From Thermogutta terrifontis (GTDB lineage: Bacteria; Planctomycetota; Planctomycetia; Pirellulales; Thermoguttaceae): a stretch of 64,000 nt of DNA. Positions 55,373 through 64,000 of this stretch are shown here, one piece after another. Made by a program: the position numbers and the translations under genes. The notes under the pieces were generated by a model. That model made no database searches, had not been told where the DNA came from, and saw only the letters and a program-made list of their open reading frames with translations. Location: contig NZ_CP018477.1 of NCBI RefSeq assembly GCF_002277955.1, positions 248,001-312,000 of the forward strand. The letters are read 5' to 3'. Positions within the stretch are counted from its first letter, which is position 1; every line of letters begins with the position of its first letter.

Positions 55373-56587
55373 TCAGCGTCCTCCCACGCCTTTCATCTGT
55401 CGGGCATCATTGCGAGCAGTGTACAGATCGTTGGGAACCTTGACGTTATTGACCAGCGTGGTGCCGCTCACCGGGGCCGTGACGGCCAGGCCGGTGTTGG
55501 GATTGACCACCAGCCAGTAATTCGTCATGTCCTGCCAGTTGTAGAGGCCGTCCTCAGCGAGGGAAGGCCCTCGCTGAGTTGGTGGACTGCTTGCCATGGC
55601 AGGCATCCGCTCCCAGCGACCGACGAGGAGATAGATCGGCTCTGTGACCGCGGATTGTGTGTTCTGATAGAACACGCGCTGGACACGACCATCCGGGGCA
55701 AAGAGCACGATGACGGGTGTTGGGTCCTCAATTTCGGGAGTGCTCGGGTTGTGGTCCACGGGGACGAAACCGCTGGGGTTTCCCATCAGGGCCATGCTGT
55801 CGGTTCCCGAGGAATAAAGATCAATCACCGTTCCTGTCGGCAATCGCACAGGGGCCGCCGCGGTCGATTCGGGGCGGCGATAAATCTGGAATGTCACCGG
55901 ACGCGAACCAATCCCGTTGGCAGGGTTTTCCGGCGGGAACGGGGCCGAGGGATTGTTCGTCACCGGCCAGGGTGTGTCCGCCACGTCCTCGAGTTTCACC
56001 AGAAGCACGGCGAATGGCGTGCTCTGAACCGGGAAGTTGGGATCACCGATGAGATTATCGGGATCCGCGTCGGGGTTACCATCTCCATTCAGATCCAGTC
56101 CTACAATCCGATAACGCACTCCCTGGGACTCGAACGTGATGACGTCTCCCACCGCCACCGGAAGCGTCTGGGTAAGCATGCTTGCGACCTCGGCTGTGTT
56201 GAGACGGACCTGAAAGAGCGGGCTGGTCCCCAGCCGCCGGACAATGGCCCGGGCACCGATCACATCTCCCGCGTAGGCCGGTGGTTCTTCTACCATCCGC
56301 AGAGTCACGGCGGCTTCGGGTTGGATTTTCAAACGTTCGATGGACACACCGACCGGCCGACCGATCTCCATCGCGCGATTGCGGGCGGCATAAAAGAACG
56401 CCGAAACCGTTCGCGATGCCTCACGAATTCGCCGCTGCTCCATCATCGGCCGCAGTCGCGGCACCATCACCGCAAGGAGAATCAGCAAAATCGTGATCAC
56501 GACGAGCAGTTCGATGAGCGTCACACCGCGTCGCTCGTCGGGAATCGGCTTTTTGTGCATAAAAACCCTCGCCCACCAGCCGGTCAT
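55373..56587 (-). CDS. Prepilin, GspH/FimT-like
   Basis: Prepilin with cleavage motif DERRG followed by VTLIELLVVITILLILLAVM, with Glu at +5 and Val rather than Phe at +1. The helix is followed by RRIREASRTVSAFFYAARNR and AMEIGRPVGVSI, which resembles GspH/FimT. The C-terminal 300 residues are a long beta-rich domain. The start at 56587 overlaps the stop of the preceding prepilin (ATGA). ATG at 56560 would leave an 11-residue leader. It belongs to the same operon as the neighbouring prepilins. Confidence 0.8.
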   Translation of the reverse strand: MTGWWARVFMHKKPIPDERRGVTLIELLVVITILLILLAVMVPRLRPMMEQRRIREASRTVSAFFYAARNRAMEIGRPVGVSIERLKIQPEAAVTLRMVEEPPAYAGDVIGARAIVRRLGTSPLFQVRLNTAEVASMLTQTLPVAVGDVITFESQGVRYRIVGLDLNGDGNPDADPDNLIGDPNFPVQSTPFAVLLVKLEDVADTPWPVTNNPSAPFPPENPANGIGSRPVTFQIYRRPESTAAAPVRLPTGTVIDLYSSGTDSMALMGNPSGFVPVDHNPSTPEIEDPTPVIVLFAPDGRVQRVFYQNTQSAVTEPIYLLVGRWERMPAMASSPPTQRGPSLAEDGLYNWQDMTNYWLVVNPNTGLAVTAPVSGTTLVNNVKVPNDLYTARNDARQMKGVGGR

Positions 56588-57744
56588 GGCATGGTCTCCG
56601 CACGGTGGTTGTGGATGTTGTCGAAATGCCCATTGGGGTAGTGCTCTGCCTCTTGGTCATCCAGCGGCGTGGCCCTGTATGGCGCCCCTGACAGGTTCCC
56701 GCCGGGAATAGTATTCAAGTTGAACCAGTCGTACTGGCGAAAGGCGGGTCCGAGCGCAGCCAGTTGCTCAATAGGCAGCACACGAGCTTTCCATTGCCGT
56801 GAAACTGCAAGAGAATAGTAATTGGCACTAAAGTCCTTATTGCCAAATGCGTCATACCCGGCACGTGACCCAAAAGACAGTCCGATGGCTCCATCAGGCC
56901 CGGGCGAAACAACGAGCGGAAACGTAGCGTAAGCATTCGGATCAACTCGAAGAGGATCGAAAGCGTCGTGATGATTTTCCGGGTCGGCGACCTGAATGTC
57001 CGAATCGGGGAATCCAACGGGACATCGGATGAAATAGATCGGATTTCCCCATCCATCCACGAAGACCGGAAGCTTAACAGTAATATCCTGCCCGTGTTGA
57101 TCCAAACCGGGAAACGGTAACCACGCTATTTCACTGTCCGCAAAAAGCTCACGGTTCTGAGGATCCGACGCGCACACGATCATGTACAGTAACACCGCAT
57201 TAAGCAATCTGCCATAACGATTGGCTTCCATGGGCGATAGTTGCCCTGAATGGATTTTCTGCGCGACTCCCTGCGCATTCAGACGGGCGAGAAAACGTCT
57301 GTACGTGTCCCATAACGCAGGCGCCCTGATTGTGCGGACGTACGTTTGGGAATTTTCCTCGATCTCCAAGGTGTAGGATGAAACAACTCCTGTGCTCGGA
57401 TCAATCTCATCCCATTGATCCGGCATCTCCCAGGCCATGATGCAACGAATCGCCCAGAGGCGAAATCTGGCCGCCACCAGAGGAGGCAAACCGCGGGTGT
57501 CGATGGGAACCCGGCGGGTGCGGTACGAGTCGTAGCGCTCCATGATGATCTGGTTGATTTTGGCGATGGTGGCCTTGGTTTTCGCCACGCGACCCTGCTG
57601 CCGCACCCGCAGAATCGCTCCCCAGGTGATTCCCATCAGGATGGTGATGATCACGATGGTGACGATCAGCTCGGCCAGCGTGAAGGACCGTCGCCTTCGC
57701 CCGAGGAGAGACCGGATTGGGTTAGTGTACGTCTTCCCCATCAT
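56584..57744 (-). CDS. Prepilin with Ser before the cleavage site
   Basis: A 386-residue prepilin of the pilus/T2SS-like cluster. Basic leader GRRRRS precedes FTLAELIVTIVIITILMGIT with Glu at +5. The residue before the cleavage point is Ser, where Gly is nearly invariant. The helix continues with TKATIAKINQIIMERYDSYR, a GspG-like pattern. A large C-terminal domain follows. It overlaps the previous prepilin's stop at 57741-57744 and the next gene's start at 56584-56587, each as ATGA, so the set is translationally coupled. Confidence 0.8.
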   Translation of the reverse strand: MMGKTYTNPIRSLLGRRRRSFTLAELIVTIVIITILMGITWGAILRVRQQGRVAKTKATIAKINQIIMERYDSYRTRRVPIDTRGLPPLVAARFRLWAIRCIMAWEMPDQWDEIDPSTGVVSSYTLEIEENSQTYVRTIRAPALWDTYRRFLARLNAQGVAQKIHSGQLSPMEANRYGRLLNAVLLYMIVCASDPQNRELFADSEIAWLPFPGLDQHGQDITVKLPVFVDGWGNPIYFIRCPVGFPDSDIQVADPENHHDAFDPLRVDPNAYATFPLVVSPGPDGAIGLSFGSRAGYDAFGNKDFSANYYSLAVSRQWKARVLPIEQLAALGPAFRQYDWFNLNTIPGGNLSGAPYRATPLDDQEAEHYPNGHFDNIHNHRAETMP

Positions 57745-58691
57745 TTGATTTCATTCTCCAGCCGGGTGGCGAAATTCGTGATGTTATCGTAGTCGCCCTT
57801 GGTGAAGTTGACCCCGTTGTCGCTGATTGGCCAGGTGGTTGGATCAGGCTGCCGCGGATCGCCGTAATCCCCATCCAGCCCTGGATGGATGAGTTGGAAC
57901 GAATCCGGATTCCGCCAGTTTTCGCTGGTGCTTACCCGATAGGGTACGCAGCCAAGAGGGATAAGATTGACTTTGGTTGCATATGTCCGGGTGCCGTCGG
58001 GGGCTCGCTCCGAGCGGAAATAGACTACACTCGGCGGCTGGTTGGAATCGGAGACGATGCGGGTGTCAGGAACGTAGGTCATGACGGAAATGGGTGATCC
58101 CGTCCAGGCGATTTTCGTTGGATCGAATTCGAAGAGGCTGCCTGTTCGCGGCTCGCCGCGCTGAACAGGATTGGCCTCATCCGCGTGGAATCCTACTGGC
58201 TTGTAGACGCTGCCCGGTTGCAGGAAGGGGTCGCCCGGCTTGATATCGGGCAAACCCCCCAGCCAGAAGACGAGGGCGCTTCGGGCGTCAAGAGCGTCCA
58301 GGTCGATGTTGTACTCGCTGGCGAGCCGGAGCTTCAGCGTGTCGTACAGCGGGGTGGGCGAATTGATGACGGAGGGATCCACCCTGAATCTCGGCCACCG
58401 CCGGCGGATGTGGCGCTCAATATCCAGATTACGGTTGGGGCCGGAAAAATCGGGTGGAAACTCACCGAACTGGTTCTTGTACTCCATCAGGGCGGTTTCC
58501 AGTTGTTTGATCTGGGTGTAGATGGCTGCCTCGCGGGCCCTGGCACGGGCAGTGATTGTGGCCGCCGAAATGAGCGCTATCAAAATCCCGATGATCACAA
58601 TGACCGTGAGCAACTCGACCAGGGTGAAACCCCTGTTTTTCCGCCGATGCTCCGGCCGAGGGGGGATCCTCACCATTTCTACACCGTTCAT
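57741..58691 (-). CDS. Prepilin, GspG/major-pilin-like
   Basis: First of the four coupled prepilins. KNRG followed by FTLVELLTVIVIIGILIALI is a canonical site. AAIYTQIKQLETALMEYKNQ and FGEFPPDF match the GspG helix and its following loop. A PGLDGDYGDP segment near the C-terminus recalls the calcium-binding end of GspG. ATG at 58691, with GGGAG upstream, gives 316 residues. An upstream frame to 58847 adds non-pilin-like sequence. Larger than ordinary GspG (about 140 residues). Confidence 0.83.
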   Translation of the reverse strand: MNGVEMVRIPPRPEHRRKNRGFTLVELLTVIVIIGILIALISAATITARARAREAAIYTQIKQLETALMEYKNQFGEFPPDFSGPNRNLDIERHIRRRWPRFRVDPSVINSPTPLYDTLKLRLASEYNIDLDALDARSALVFWLGGLPDIKPGDPFLQPGSVYKPVGFHADEANPVQRGEPRTGSLFEFDPTKIAWTGSPISVMTYVPDTRIVSDSNQPPSVVYFRSERAPDGTRTYATKVNLIPLGCVPYRVSTSENWRNPDSFQLIHPGLDGDYGDPRQPDPTTWPISDNGVNFTKGDYDNITNFATRLENEIK

Positions 58692-59048
58692 AACCGATCT
58701 CCCGAGTTGTGCCTTTGTCGTCTCCACGATCATTGTAAGGGACACTGCTTTTTCAGGCCGTCTATCTCTCCAAAAACGCGCGATCGCGAGGTGTGATTGC
58801 TCCGGCTCTTTCTTGAGCGATTGAACAAGCGCGTAACCGCTGAACAATTCTGGTGGGAAATCGTCCTGTTACCTCGTGGCGTTCGGCAGACGCCAGAACT
58901 TTTACCCGTGCACCAGCGAGATCGCCGTGTTGCAAAGTTGAACACAATCTCCCGACCTGAAAGGTGCCCTTGCCCCGGCACCATCGGTTGCTGGCTGGCC
59001 CGATGAGTCGTCCCTCCGTGCCGGTCTTCCTTGGGAAGACCCTGTTTC
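58692..59048. other. Spacer between pilC/gspF and the prepilin genes
   Basis: A minus-strand frame continues upstream of the GspG-like gene but is unlike a protein. No repeat or terminator is visible. A promoter for the prepilin genes probably lies here, but I could not identify one with confidence. Confidence 0.45.
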
Positions 59049-60383
59049 TCAACCGGACAGTTTCTGAATCAGTGCGATCAACGGCAGGAAGAGGGCGATC
59101 ACGATGAATCCCACCATGCATCCCAGCACGATGATCAGCACCGGTTCAAACAGGCTGAGGAGGCTTTCGGTGATGATCGCCACTTCCTCGTCGTAGTTGT
59201 CTGCAATTTTGTACAGCATTGTGTCGAGCTCACCGGTCTCCTCACCCACGTCCACCATGTTGATGGCGATATCCTCCATGATGGGGTTATTCCAGCGGGT
59301 GAGGTACAGGAGCAGGCCGATCGGTCCACCCAGGAAGAAAAAGAACCAGAACGCCGTAATGGGGTGGAAGCCAGGCCGCGCGTTGTCCTTCAGCGGCTTG
59401 GCAATGGTTTCTCCTTCCCGAATCGCGTCGAGCACCCGCTGGTACAACCGCTCAAACACCGCATTGGTGGCGGTGTCCCGGGTGATCGTCAGGGCCTCGA
59501 GGATGGGCACACCGCTGGCCACCAGGGTCCCCAGCGTTCGTGTGGTTCGCGCGATGATGTTCTTTTCCACAAGCTGACCGAAGATCGGCAGCCGCAATTT
59601 GAACAGGTCCCATCCGAAGCGACAGTACGGGAACATGTTCATCAGCTTGATAAATAACCAGATGCCGAGCGGAATCCCCGGCAGGAGGAACCACCAGTGG
59701 ATGACGGTCTGAGACACGTTGATCAAAATCTGCGTGGGAACAGGAAGATCGGTCTCGAATTCCTCGAAGATCTTCTGGAACTGAGGCACGATCTTGATCA
59801 TGATGAAGGTCAAAATGAGGCACGCGAACACGATCACGGCGATCGGGTACACGAGCGCGCCTTTGACCTTTCGCTTCAGCCAGAGTGAGCGTTCCTGAAA
59901 CTCCGCGAGACGGCGGAGAATGACTTCCAAAGCACCACCAGCCTCACCGGCCTTCACCATGTTGACGTACAGCCGGTCGAACGCCTTGGGAGCCTTGGCC
60001 ATGGCCTCGGAGAGCGTCGCCCCACCCTCGATCTCTTCGATGACGTCGATGAGGCAGTTTTTGAGGCTTCCAAAGAGGGAGGGCTTGGCCTGGGCCTCGA
60101 GAATCTTCAGACTTCGCAAAATCGGCAGGCCGGCGTCCTGAAGTACCGAAAGTTGCTTGGTGAACGTGGTCAGCGTCTTGGCATTGACCCGACCGATGGA
60201 GAACGTCTTGCGGGATTTGGCCTTGGCCGCCTTTTCCTTCTTTTCCTTCTGCGGGGCGATCCGCGTGATGTAATAGCCCATCTGGCGGATCGTCTGTTCG
60301 GCTTCCTCCTGGGTTGCCGCCTCGATGACGTCCCGGATCTCCTGTCCGGTGGCGTCCATTGCTTCGAACTGGAACTTCGGCAT
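59049..60383 (-). CDS. pilC: Inner-membrane platform protein PilC/GspF with an extra hydrophobic insert
   Basis: Polytopic platform protein that couples the assembly ATPase to the growing pilus. The N-terminal domain MPKFQFEAMDATGQEIRDVI is typical. Two GspF repeats follow: FTKQLSVLQDAGLPILRSLK to VNMVKAGEAGGALEVILRRL, and TLGTLVASGVPILEALTITR to MVDVGEETGELDTMLYKIAD. In the second repeat a segment of some 35-40 residues (GFHPITAFWFFFFLGGPIGL, then LLYLTRWNNP) lies between GETIAKPLKD and MVDVGEETG, where homologues have a short loop. ATG at 60383 has GAGGA upstream. The length is 444. Confidence 0.92.
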   Translation of the reverse strand: MPKFQFEAMDATGQEIRDVIEAATQEEAEQTIRQMGYYITRIAPQKEKKEKAAKAKSRKTFSIGRVNAKTLTTFTKQLSVLQDAGLPILRSLKILEAQAKPSLFGSLKNCLIDVIEEIEGGATLSEAMAKAPKAFDRLYVNMVKAGEAGGALEVILRRLAEFQERSLWLKRKVKGALVYPIAVIVFACLILTFIMIKIVPQFQKIFEEFETDLPVPTQILINVSQTVIHWWFLLPGIPLGIWLFIKLMNMFPYCRFGWDLFKLRLPIFGQLVEKNIIARTTRTLGTLVASGVPILEALTITRDTATNAVFERLYQRVLDAIREGETIAKPLKDNARPGFHPITAFWFFFFLGGPIGLLLYLTRWNNPIMEDIAINMVDVGEETGELDTMLYKIADNYDEEVAIITESLLSLFEPVLIIVLGCMVGFIVIALFLPLIALIQKLSG

Positions 60384-60526
60384 GGCCTGGTCCTCACACT
60401 GCAGGGCCGGGGACAAGCCGCCTGGCCCAACTCAGCCGATCCGACTCTTTCCCACTCGCGTGCCTTTCCTATTATTCGCTGCTGCTCGCTCAGATGATGC
60501 TCAAACCACAAAAAACCAATTTGCGA

Positions 60527-62242
60527 TCACGCTTCGATCGTCGTTTCCCGAACAACCTCTTCCACCGTGGTAATGCCCTGGTAAATCTTTTCCAAACCGT
60601 CCTGCCGCAGCGTCTTCATGCCTGCGCGGATGGCGGCGTCTCGCAACTCTTCCGTGGAGGCTCCCCGGTGGATGAGCTCGCGAATTTCCTCGGTAATGGG
60701 CATCAGCTCAAAAATACCCGTGCGGCCTTTAAACCCCGTGTTGTTGCAGTTGGCGCAGCCGCGACCGCGGTAAAACGTTTTTCCTACCACGTCCTCGGGC
60801 GTCATTTCCAGGTCCGCCAGGGCCTCCGTACTGGGCACGGTCAGTTCCCGGCATTCTGGACAAATCTTGCGGACCAACCGCTGGGCGAGAATGGCTTCCA
60901 CCGTGGCCGTGATGAGGAACGGCGGCACGCCCATGTCGCGGAGCCGGGCAATCGAACTGGGTGCGTCGTTGGTGTGCAGGGTGCTGAACACCATGTGCCC
61001 GGTCAACGCGGCCTGCACGGCAATCTCCGCCGTTTCCAGGTCCCGGATCTCACCCACCAGAATGATATCCGGATCGTGCCGCAAAATAGCGCGAAGCAGA
61101 TTGGCAAAGGTGTTTCCAATCTCCGGATCGATCGGAATTTGCACAAGGCCATCGATCGTGTATTCCACCGGGTCCTCGGTGGTGATGATCTTGTCTTCGA
61201 TGGTGTTCAGCTCGTTCAGCGCCGCGTAAAGCGTGGTTGTCTTTCCCGATCCGGTGGGGCCGGTCACCAGCACAATACCGTGCGGCCGGTGAATGACCTC
61301 CCGAAACTGGGCCAGCGTCGTCGGATCCATCCCCACCTGATTGAGGTCGAGCATCACCACGGATTTATCGAGAACCCGCAGCACGCAGCTCTCCCCAAAC
61401 ATGGTGGGCAGGACGCTCACCCGCAAATCGACGGGATGGCCACCCACTGTGAGACGGATTTTGCCGTCCTGCGGGAGGCGGCGTTCGGCAATGTCGAGGT
61501 TGGCCATCACTTTGATTCGCGTCGTGATGGCAAACGCCAAATGCCGGGGCGGGGGGACCATCTCGTAGAGCACGCCGTCGGAGCGGATGCGGATCCGGAA
61601 CTCGTTCTCGAACGGCTCAAAATGCAGGTCGCTGGCGTGCTCCTTGATGGCCATGAGGAGCACCATGTTGAGAAGTCGCCGAACCGGGGCACTCTCCGCG
61701 AGGGCCTCCACACTGCTCAGGTCGATGGGCCCGTCCTGTTCCAAACTCTGCGCCGCCTTGACCAACTCGGTATCTTTTTCCAGTTCCTCGATGATTCCTT
61801 CAATACTTTCCGTGCCGGAATAATAACGCTGAAGAGCCTGATTGATCTGACGCTCGGTGGTGACCACCGGCCGAATCTCATACCCCAAAAAGCTCCGCAA
61901 TTCGTCAATCACAGACAGCTTCTGGGGTTCGCACATTGCAATTGTCAATGTGTTGTCGTTAAAAGAGATAGGCACGATCTTGTAGAGCTGAGCCATCGGC
62001 TCGGTGATGCGGTTGAGGACCTCCGGAGGGATGGTGAGCTCGTTGAGCTGGACCACTGGCAGGTTGAACTGTTCCGCCAGCGCCTGGGCAAGCTGGTCCT
62101 CGTTAATCAGACCCATCCGAATGGCAATCTGACCGAGAAGTTCCCCTTTGTGCTGTTTTTGCTCCTCAAGGAGCATTTCTAGCTGGGACTCCGTGATGAA
62201 GCCCAGGTCCACGAGAATTTGACCGATCCGCCGAAGAGCCAT
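60527..62242 (-). CDS. pilB: Pilus assembly / type II secretion ATPase PilB/GspE
   Basis: Hexameric ATPase that powers filament assembly. The 571 residues show the N-terminal MshEN domain (GQILVDLGFITESQLEMLL), a PAS-like N2 region with ASDLHFEPF, Walker A GPTGSGKTTTLYAAL (about 325-339), the Asp box, [20 protein letters not shown] with Walker B and EIRDLETAEIAVQAALTGH, and the His box FSTLHTNDA. A zinc-type tetracysteine region follows (CPEC near 470, CANC near 508). It is preceded by pilT and followed by pilC. A second paralogue begins at the right edge of the window. Confidence 0.95.
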   Translation of the reverse strand: MALRRIGQILVDLGFITESQLEMLLEEQKQHKGELLGQIAIRMGLINEDQLAQALAEQFNLPVVQLNELTIPPEVLNRITEPMAQLYKIVPISFNDNTLTIAMCEPQKLSVIDELRSFLGYEIRPVVTTERQINQALQRYYSGTESIEGIIEELEKDTELVKAAQSLEQDGPIDLSSVEALAESAPVRRLLNMVLLMAIKEHASDLHFEPFENEFRIRIRSDGVLYEMVPPPRHLAFAITTRIKVMANLDIAERRLPQDGKIRLTVGGHPVDLRVSVLPTMFGESCVLRVLDKSVVMLDLNQVGMDPTTLAQFREVIHRPHGIVLVTGPTGSGKTTTLYAALNELNTIEDKIITTEDPVEYTIDGLVQIPIDPEIGNTFANLLRAILRHDPDIILVGEIRDLETAEIAVQAALTGHMVFSTLHTNDAPSSIARLRDMGVPPFLITATVEAILAQRLVRKICPECRELTVPSTEALADLEMTPEDVVGKTFYRGRGCANCNNTGFKGRTGIFELMPITEEIRELIHRGASTEELRDAAIRAGMKTLRQDGLEKIYQGITTVEEVVRETTIEA

Positions 62243-62387
62243 CCGCTTGTCCTGCTATCCTGCTATGCGTTTTCAGTTGACCAAATCGCCGACGAAGACA
62301 ATCCCTGATCGGCCGGAAAGACTTATCTTCCCGGTCCACACTCTATCTTAGCCAGCCGTCGGTATTTATCCAAATGCCGATAACTGC

Positions 62388-63527
62388 TTATTTTCGCCCG
62401 TTTTGGGCCATTTCCCGTTCCAGGCGCCGCCGGGCTTCCTCCTCGTCTTCGAGGATTCCCCGCTCGGCCGCCGCAATTCGCGCTGCCAGTTCATCCGGGC
62501 TGTTAGCCCGGAGGAGGACTTCTTTCTTCTCGCAGATTCCATCCCGCCACAGCCGGAAGAGGTGATCATCCAGAAGCTGCATCCCCAGCTTGTGGCCGGT
62601 TTGAATGGCCGAGTTGATTCGGTAAGTTTTATTCTCGCGGATGAGGTTTGCAATAGCGGGGGTCACCACGAGCATTTCGTAGGCCGCCACGCGTCCCCCA
62701 CCAATCCGCGGCAGCAACTGCTGGGACAAAATGCCGATGATGGACGTCGAAAGCTGGGTTCGGATCTGCTCCTGCTGGTTGGTGGGAAAGACGTCAATGA
62801 TTCGGTTGACCGTTCCCTGGGCCCCGGTCGTGTGCAAGGTGCCGAACACGATATGGCCTGTTTCGGCCGCTGTGATGGCGGCCTCGATGGTTTCCAGGTC
62901 ACGCATTTCACCCACGAGGATGATGTCCGGGTCCTGTCGCAACGCCCGGCGGATGGCCTCTGCAAAGCTCGGCACGTCCACCCCCACTTCCCGCTGGTTC
63001 ACCGTGCATCGCTTGTGGGTGTGATAAAACTCGATGGGGTCTTCGATGGTGATGATGTGGTGATCCACGTTGTTATTCAGATAGTCGATGGCCGCCGCAA
63101 GAGTCGTCGACTTACCGGAGCCGGTTGGGCCGGTCACCAGGATCAGGCCCCGCGGCCGCATGATAAGCTCCTTGAAGACCGGCGGCGTGCCCAACTCCTC
63201 AAAAGACATCAACCGGTTGGGGATCTGCCGAAGCACCATCCCCACATAGCCCTTTTGCTTAAAGACCGACACCCGGAACCGGCACTTATCGCCGAAGGCG
63301 AAGCCGAAGTCGGATCCTCCCACCTCCTGGAGTTCCCGCTGGCACCGTTCGGGGGTGATACTCTTCATGAGGGCGACCGTGTCCTCAGGTTCGAGGACCT
63401 TGGTTTCCAGCCGCACCAGTCGGCCGTCAATGCGAAGAACAGGCGGCTGCCCCACGGTAATGTGAAGGTCACTTGCCTTCCGAGTGACTACGGTGTTGAG
63501 AAGCTTGTCGATTTGAAGCTGTGACAT
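62388..63527 (-). CDS. pilT: Twitching motility/retraction ATPase PilT
   Basis: Retraction ATPase that depolymerises type IV pili. The 379 residues match Pil[41 protein letters not shown], Walker [15 protein letters not shown] (about 132-145), [20 protein letters not shown] with EMRDLETI, and [31 protein letters not shown] in the C-terminal region sits where family members have the AIRNLIRE-like segment. Its presence next to pilB and pilC favours a true type IV pilus over a type II secretion system. The tail ([13 protein letters not shown]) is charged. Confidence 0.95.
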   Translation of the reverse strand: MSQLQIDKLLNTVVTRKASDLHITVGQPPVLRIDGRLVRLETKVLEPEDTVALMKSITPERCQRELQEVGGSDFGFAFGDKCRFRVSVFKQKGYVGMVLRQIPNRLMSFEELGTPPVFKELIMRPRGLILVTGPTGSGKSTTLAAAIDYLNNNVDHHIITIEDPIEFYHTHKRCTVNQREVGVDVPSFAEAIRRALRQDPDIILVGEMRDLETIEAAITAAETGHIVFGTLHTTGAQGTVNRIIDVFPTNQQEQIRTQLSTSIIGILSQQLLPRIGGGRVAAYEMLVVTPAIANLIRENKTYRINSAIQTGHKLGMQLLDDHLFRLWRDGICEKKEVLLRANSPDELAARIAAAERGILEDEEEARRRLEREMAQNGRK

Positions 63528-63683
63528 ACCCCGCCTCGATTCTTAAAAGGTACCTGGTAATTTGACTGGCCCTGTTGAACCACAGCACCGACACAACCCT
63601 CCCCCGACGAATTATTCTGCCGCCCGATACCACAGAATGCGGTAACACTCCAAACCAGCGGCGCTGTGAGCGCTGATGGGAAA

Positions 63684-64000
63684 TCAGCGGAGTTCTTCCT
63701 CCGGACGAGCCACCGAGAGCAACTCTTCCAAGGTTGTCTTTCCCTTGAGAACTTTCTGGAGTCCGTCCATGTAGAGGGTCTTCATCCCCTCCTGGATGGC
63801 TACACGGCGGATTTCTGCTACGGGGGCGTTCTTAAACGTAAGTTCCCGAATCTTCGGGGACATGATCATCAATTCGAAGATGCCCATCCGACCGCGGTAG
63901 CCCGTGCCGTTACAGCGGCTGCATCCTTTGCCTCGGTAGAAGGTAGCGCCGGCCATCATTTCGGGGGTCACGCCAGCCATCTCCAGGACGGCATCGCTGG
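63684..64000 (-). CDS. Second GspE/PilB-type ATPase, C-terminal part only
   Basis: The gene runs off the right edge. The visible 105 residues correspond to the end of a PilB/GspE ATPase: YRGKGCSRCNGTGYRGRMGI (half of the tetracysteine zinc site), FELMIMSPKIRELTFKNAPV, AIQEGMKTLYMDGLQKVLKG and a closing TTLEELLSVARPEEELR. It resembles the end of the complete pilB in this window but is clearly divergent, so the cluster has two assembly-type ATPases with pilT between them. The frame is open to the last base. Confidence 0.9.
   Translation of the reverse strand, partial: SDAVLEMAGVTPEMMAGATFYRGKGCSRCNGTGYRGRMGIFELMIMSPKIRELTFKNAPVAEIRRVAIQEGMKTLYMDGLQKVLKGKTTLEELLSVARPEEELR

Noticed and set aside
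60359-62182. A 607-codon open frame on the plus strand
   Set aside because: It is antisense to pilB, whose motifs are unmistakable. The His/Arg/Gln-rich product is typical of a GC-rich shadow frame.

Overview
This 64 kb window looks like chromosomal DNA of a planctomycete, most likely of the Pirellula/Thermogutta type. The evidence is a PSCyt1/PSCyt2/PSD1 (DUF1549/DUF1553) cytochrome-like protein paired with a DUF1501 protein, a Tat-exported Gfo/Idh/MocA oxidoreductase, HEAT-repeat and coiled-coil proteins of planctomycete style, a pilin cluster with very long prepilins, moderately high GC, and long intergenic spacers full of small palindromic repeats. The genus is inferred, not shown.

Layout. 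(1) 1-2.6 kb: polysaccharide flippase, then folP. (2) 3.2-8.0 kb: a nearly complete molybdenum cofactor set, moaA-moaD-moaE-moeA-moaC-mog-mobA, largely coupled by ATGA overlaps. (3) 8.1-11.1 kb: an accessory patch with repeats, a secreted protein carrying a nuclease-like (D...ExK) core and a glycine-zipper tail, a 43-residue two-helix membrane protein directly behind it, and a coiled-coil gene that appears frameshifted. (4) 11.2-20.3 kb: a type III-B CRISPR (Cmr) locus: csx15-like gene, HD-less cmr2, cmr3, cmr4, cmr5, an unusual Cmr6-Cmr1-OB fusion, and a Card1/Can2-like CARF-nuclease. No cas1, cas2, cas6 or CRISPR array is visible. (5) 20.3-22.3 kb: a decayed carbohydrate-binding-like domain, repeats and a tRNA with CAU anticodon. 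(6) 22.4-30.6 kb: MBL-fold hydrolase, PSCyt1 and DUF1501 genes, and an O-antigen-ligase-like protein. (7) 31.3-35.6 kb: ilvN-ilvC (KARI with an apparently NADH-type cofactor loop), a stand-alone hypE, and a secreted protein. (8) 36.6-42.0 kb: ffh, then feoA-feoB plus a Cys-rich FeoB-associated peptide behind a promoter with a Fur-like box. (9) 42.6-48.5 kb: HEAT-repeat protein, membrane protein, Gfo/Idh oxidoreductase, coiled-coil protein, scpB. (10) 48.5-64 kb, minus strand: a type IV pilus / type II secretion-like operon with a GspE-type ATPase (partial), pilT, a second GspE/PilB ATPase, pilC/gspF, four prepilins and a 1815-residue GspK/PilX-like protein.

How it works together. The Moco operon contains the steps from GTP to guanylylated molybdenum cofactor. 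The Cmr locus keeps the GGDD cyclase motif and a CARF-nuclease but has lost the HD nuclease domain, so cyclic-oligoadenylate signalling is its probable main output. The feo genes form an iron-uptake operon. The pilus genes supply the ATPases, platform protein and filament subunits.

The intergenic spacers share three families of short interspersed palindromes (A: paired hairpins, B: a perfect 28-30 bp palindrome, C: a string of four hairpins). They explain nearly all apparent short ORFs in those spacers and are themselves among the more interesting features. The strongest candidates for something little described are the Cmr6-Cmr1-OB fusion locus and the secreted nuclease/mini-membrane protein pair.
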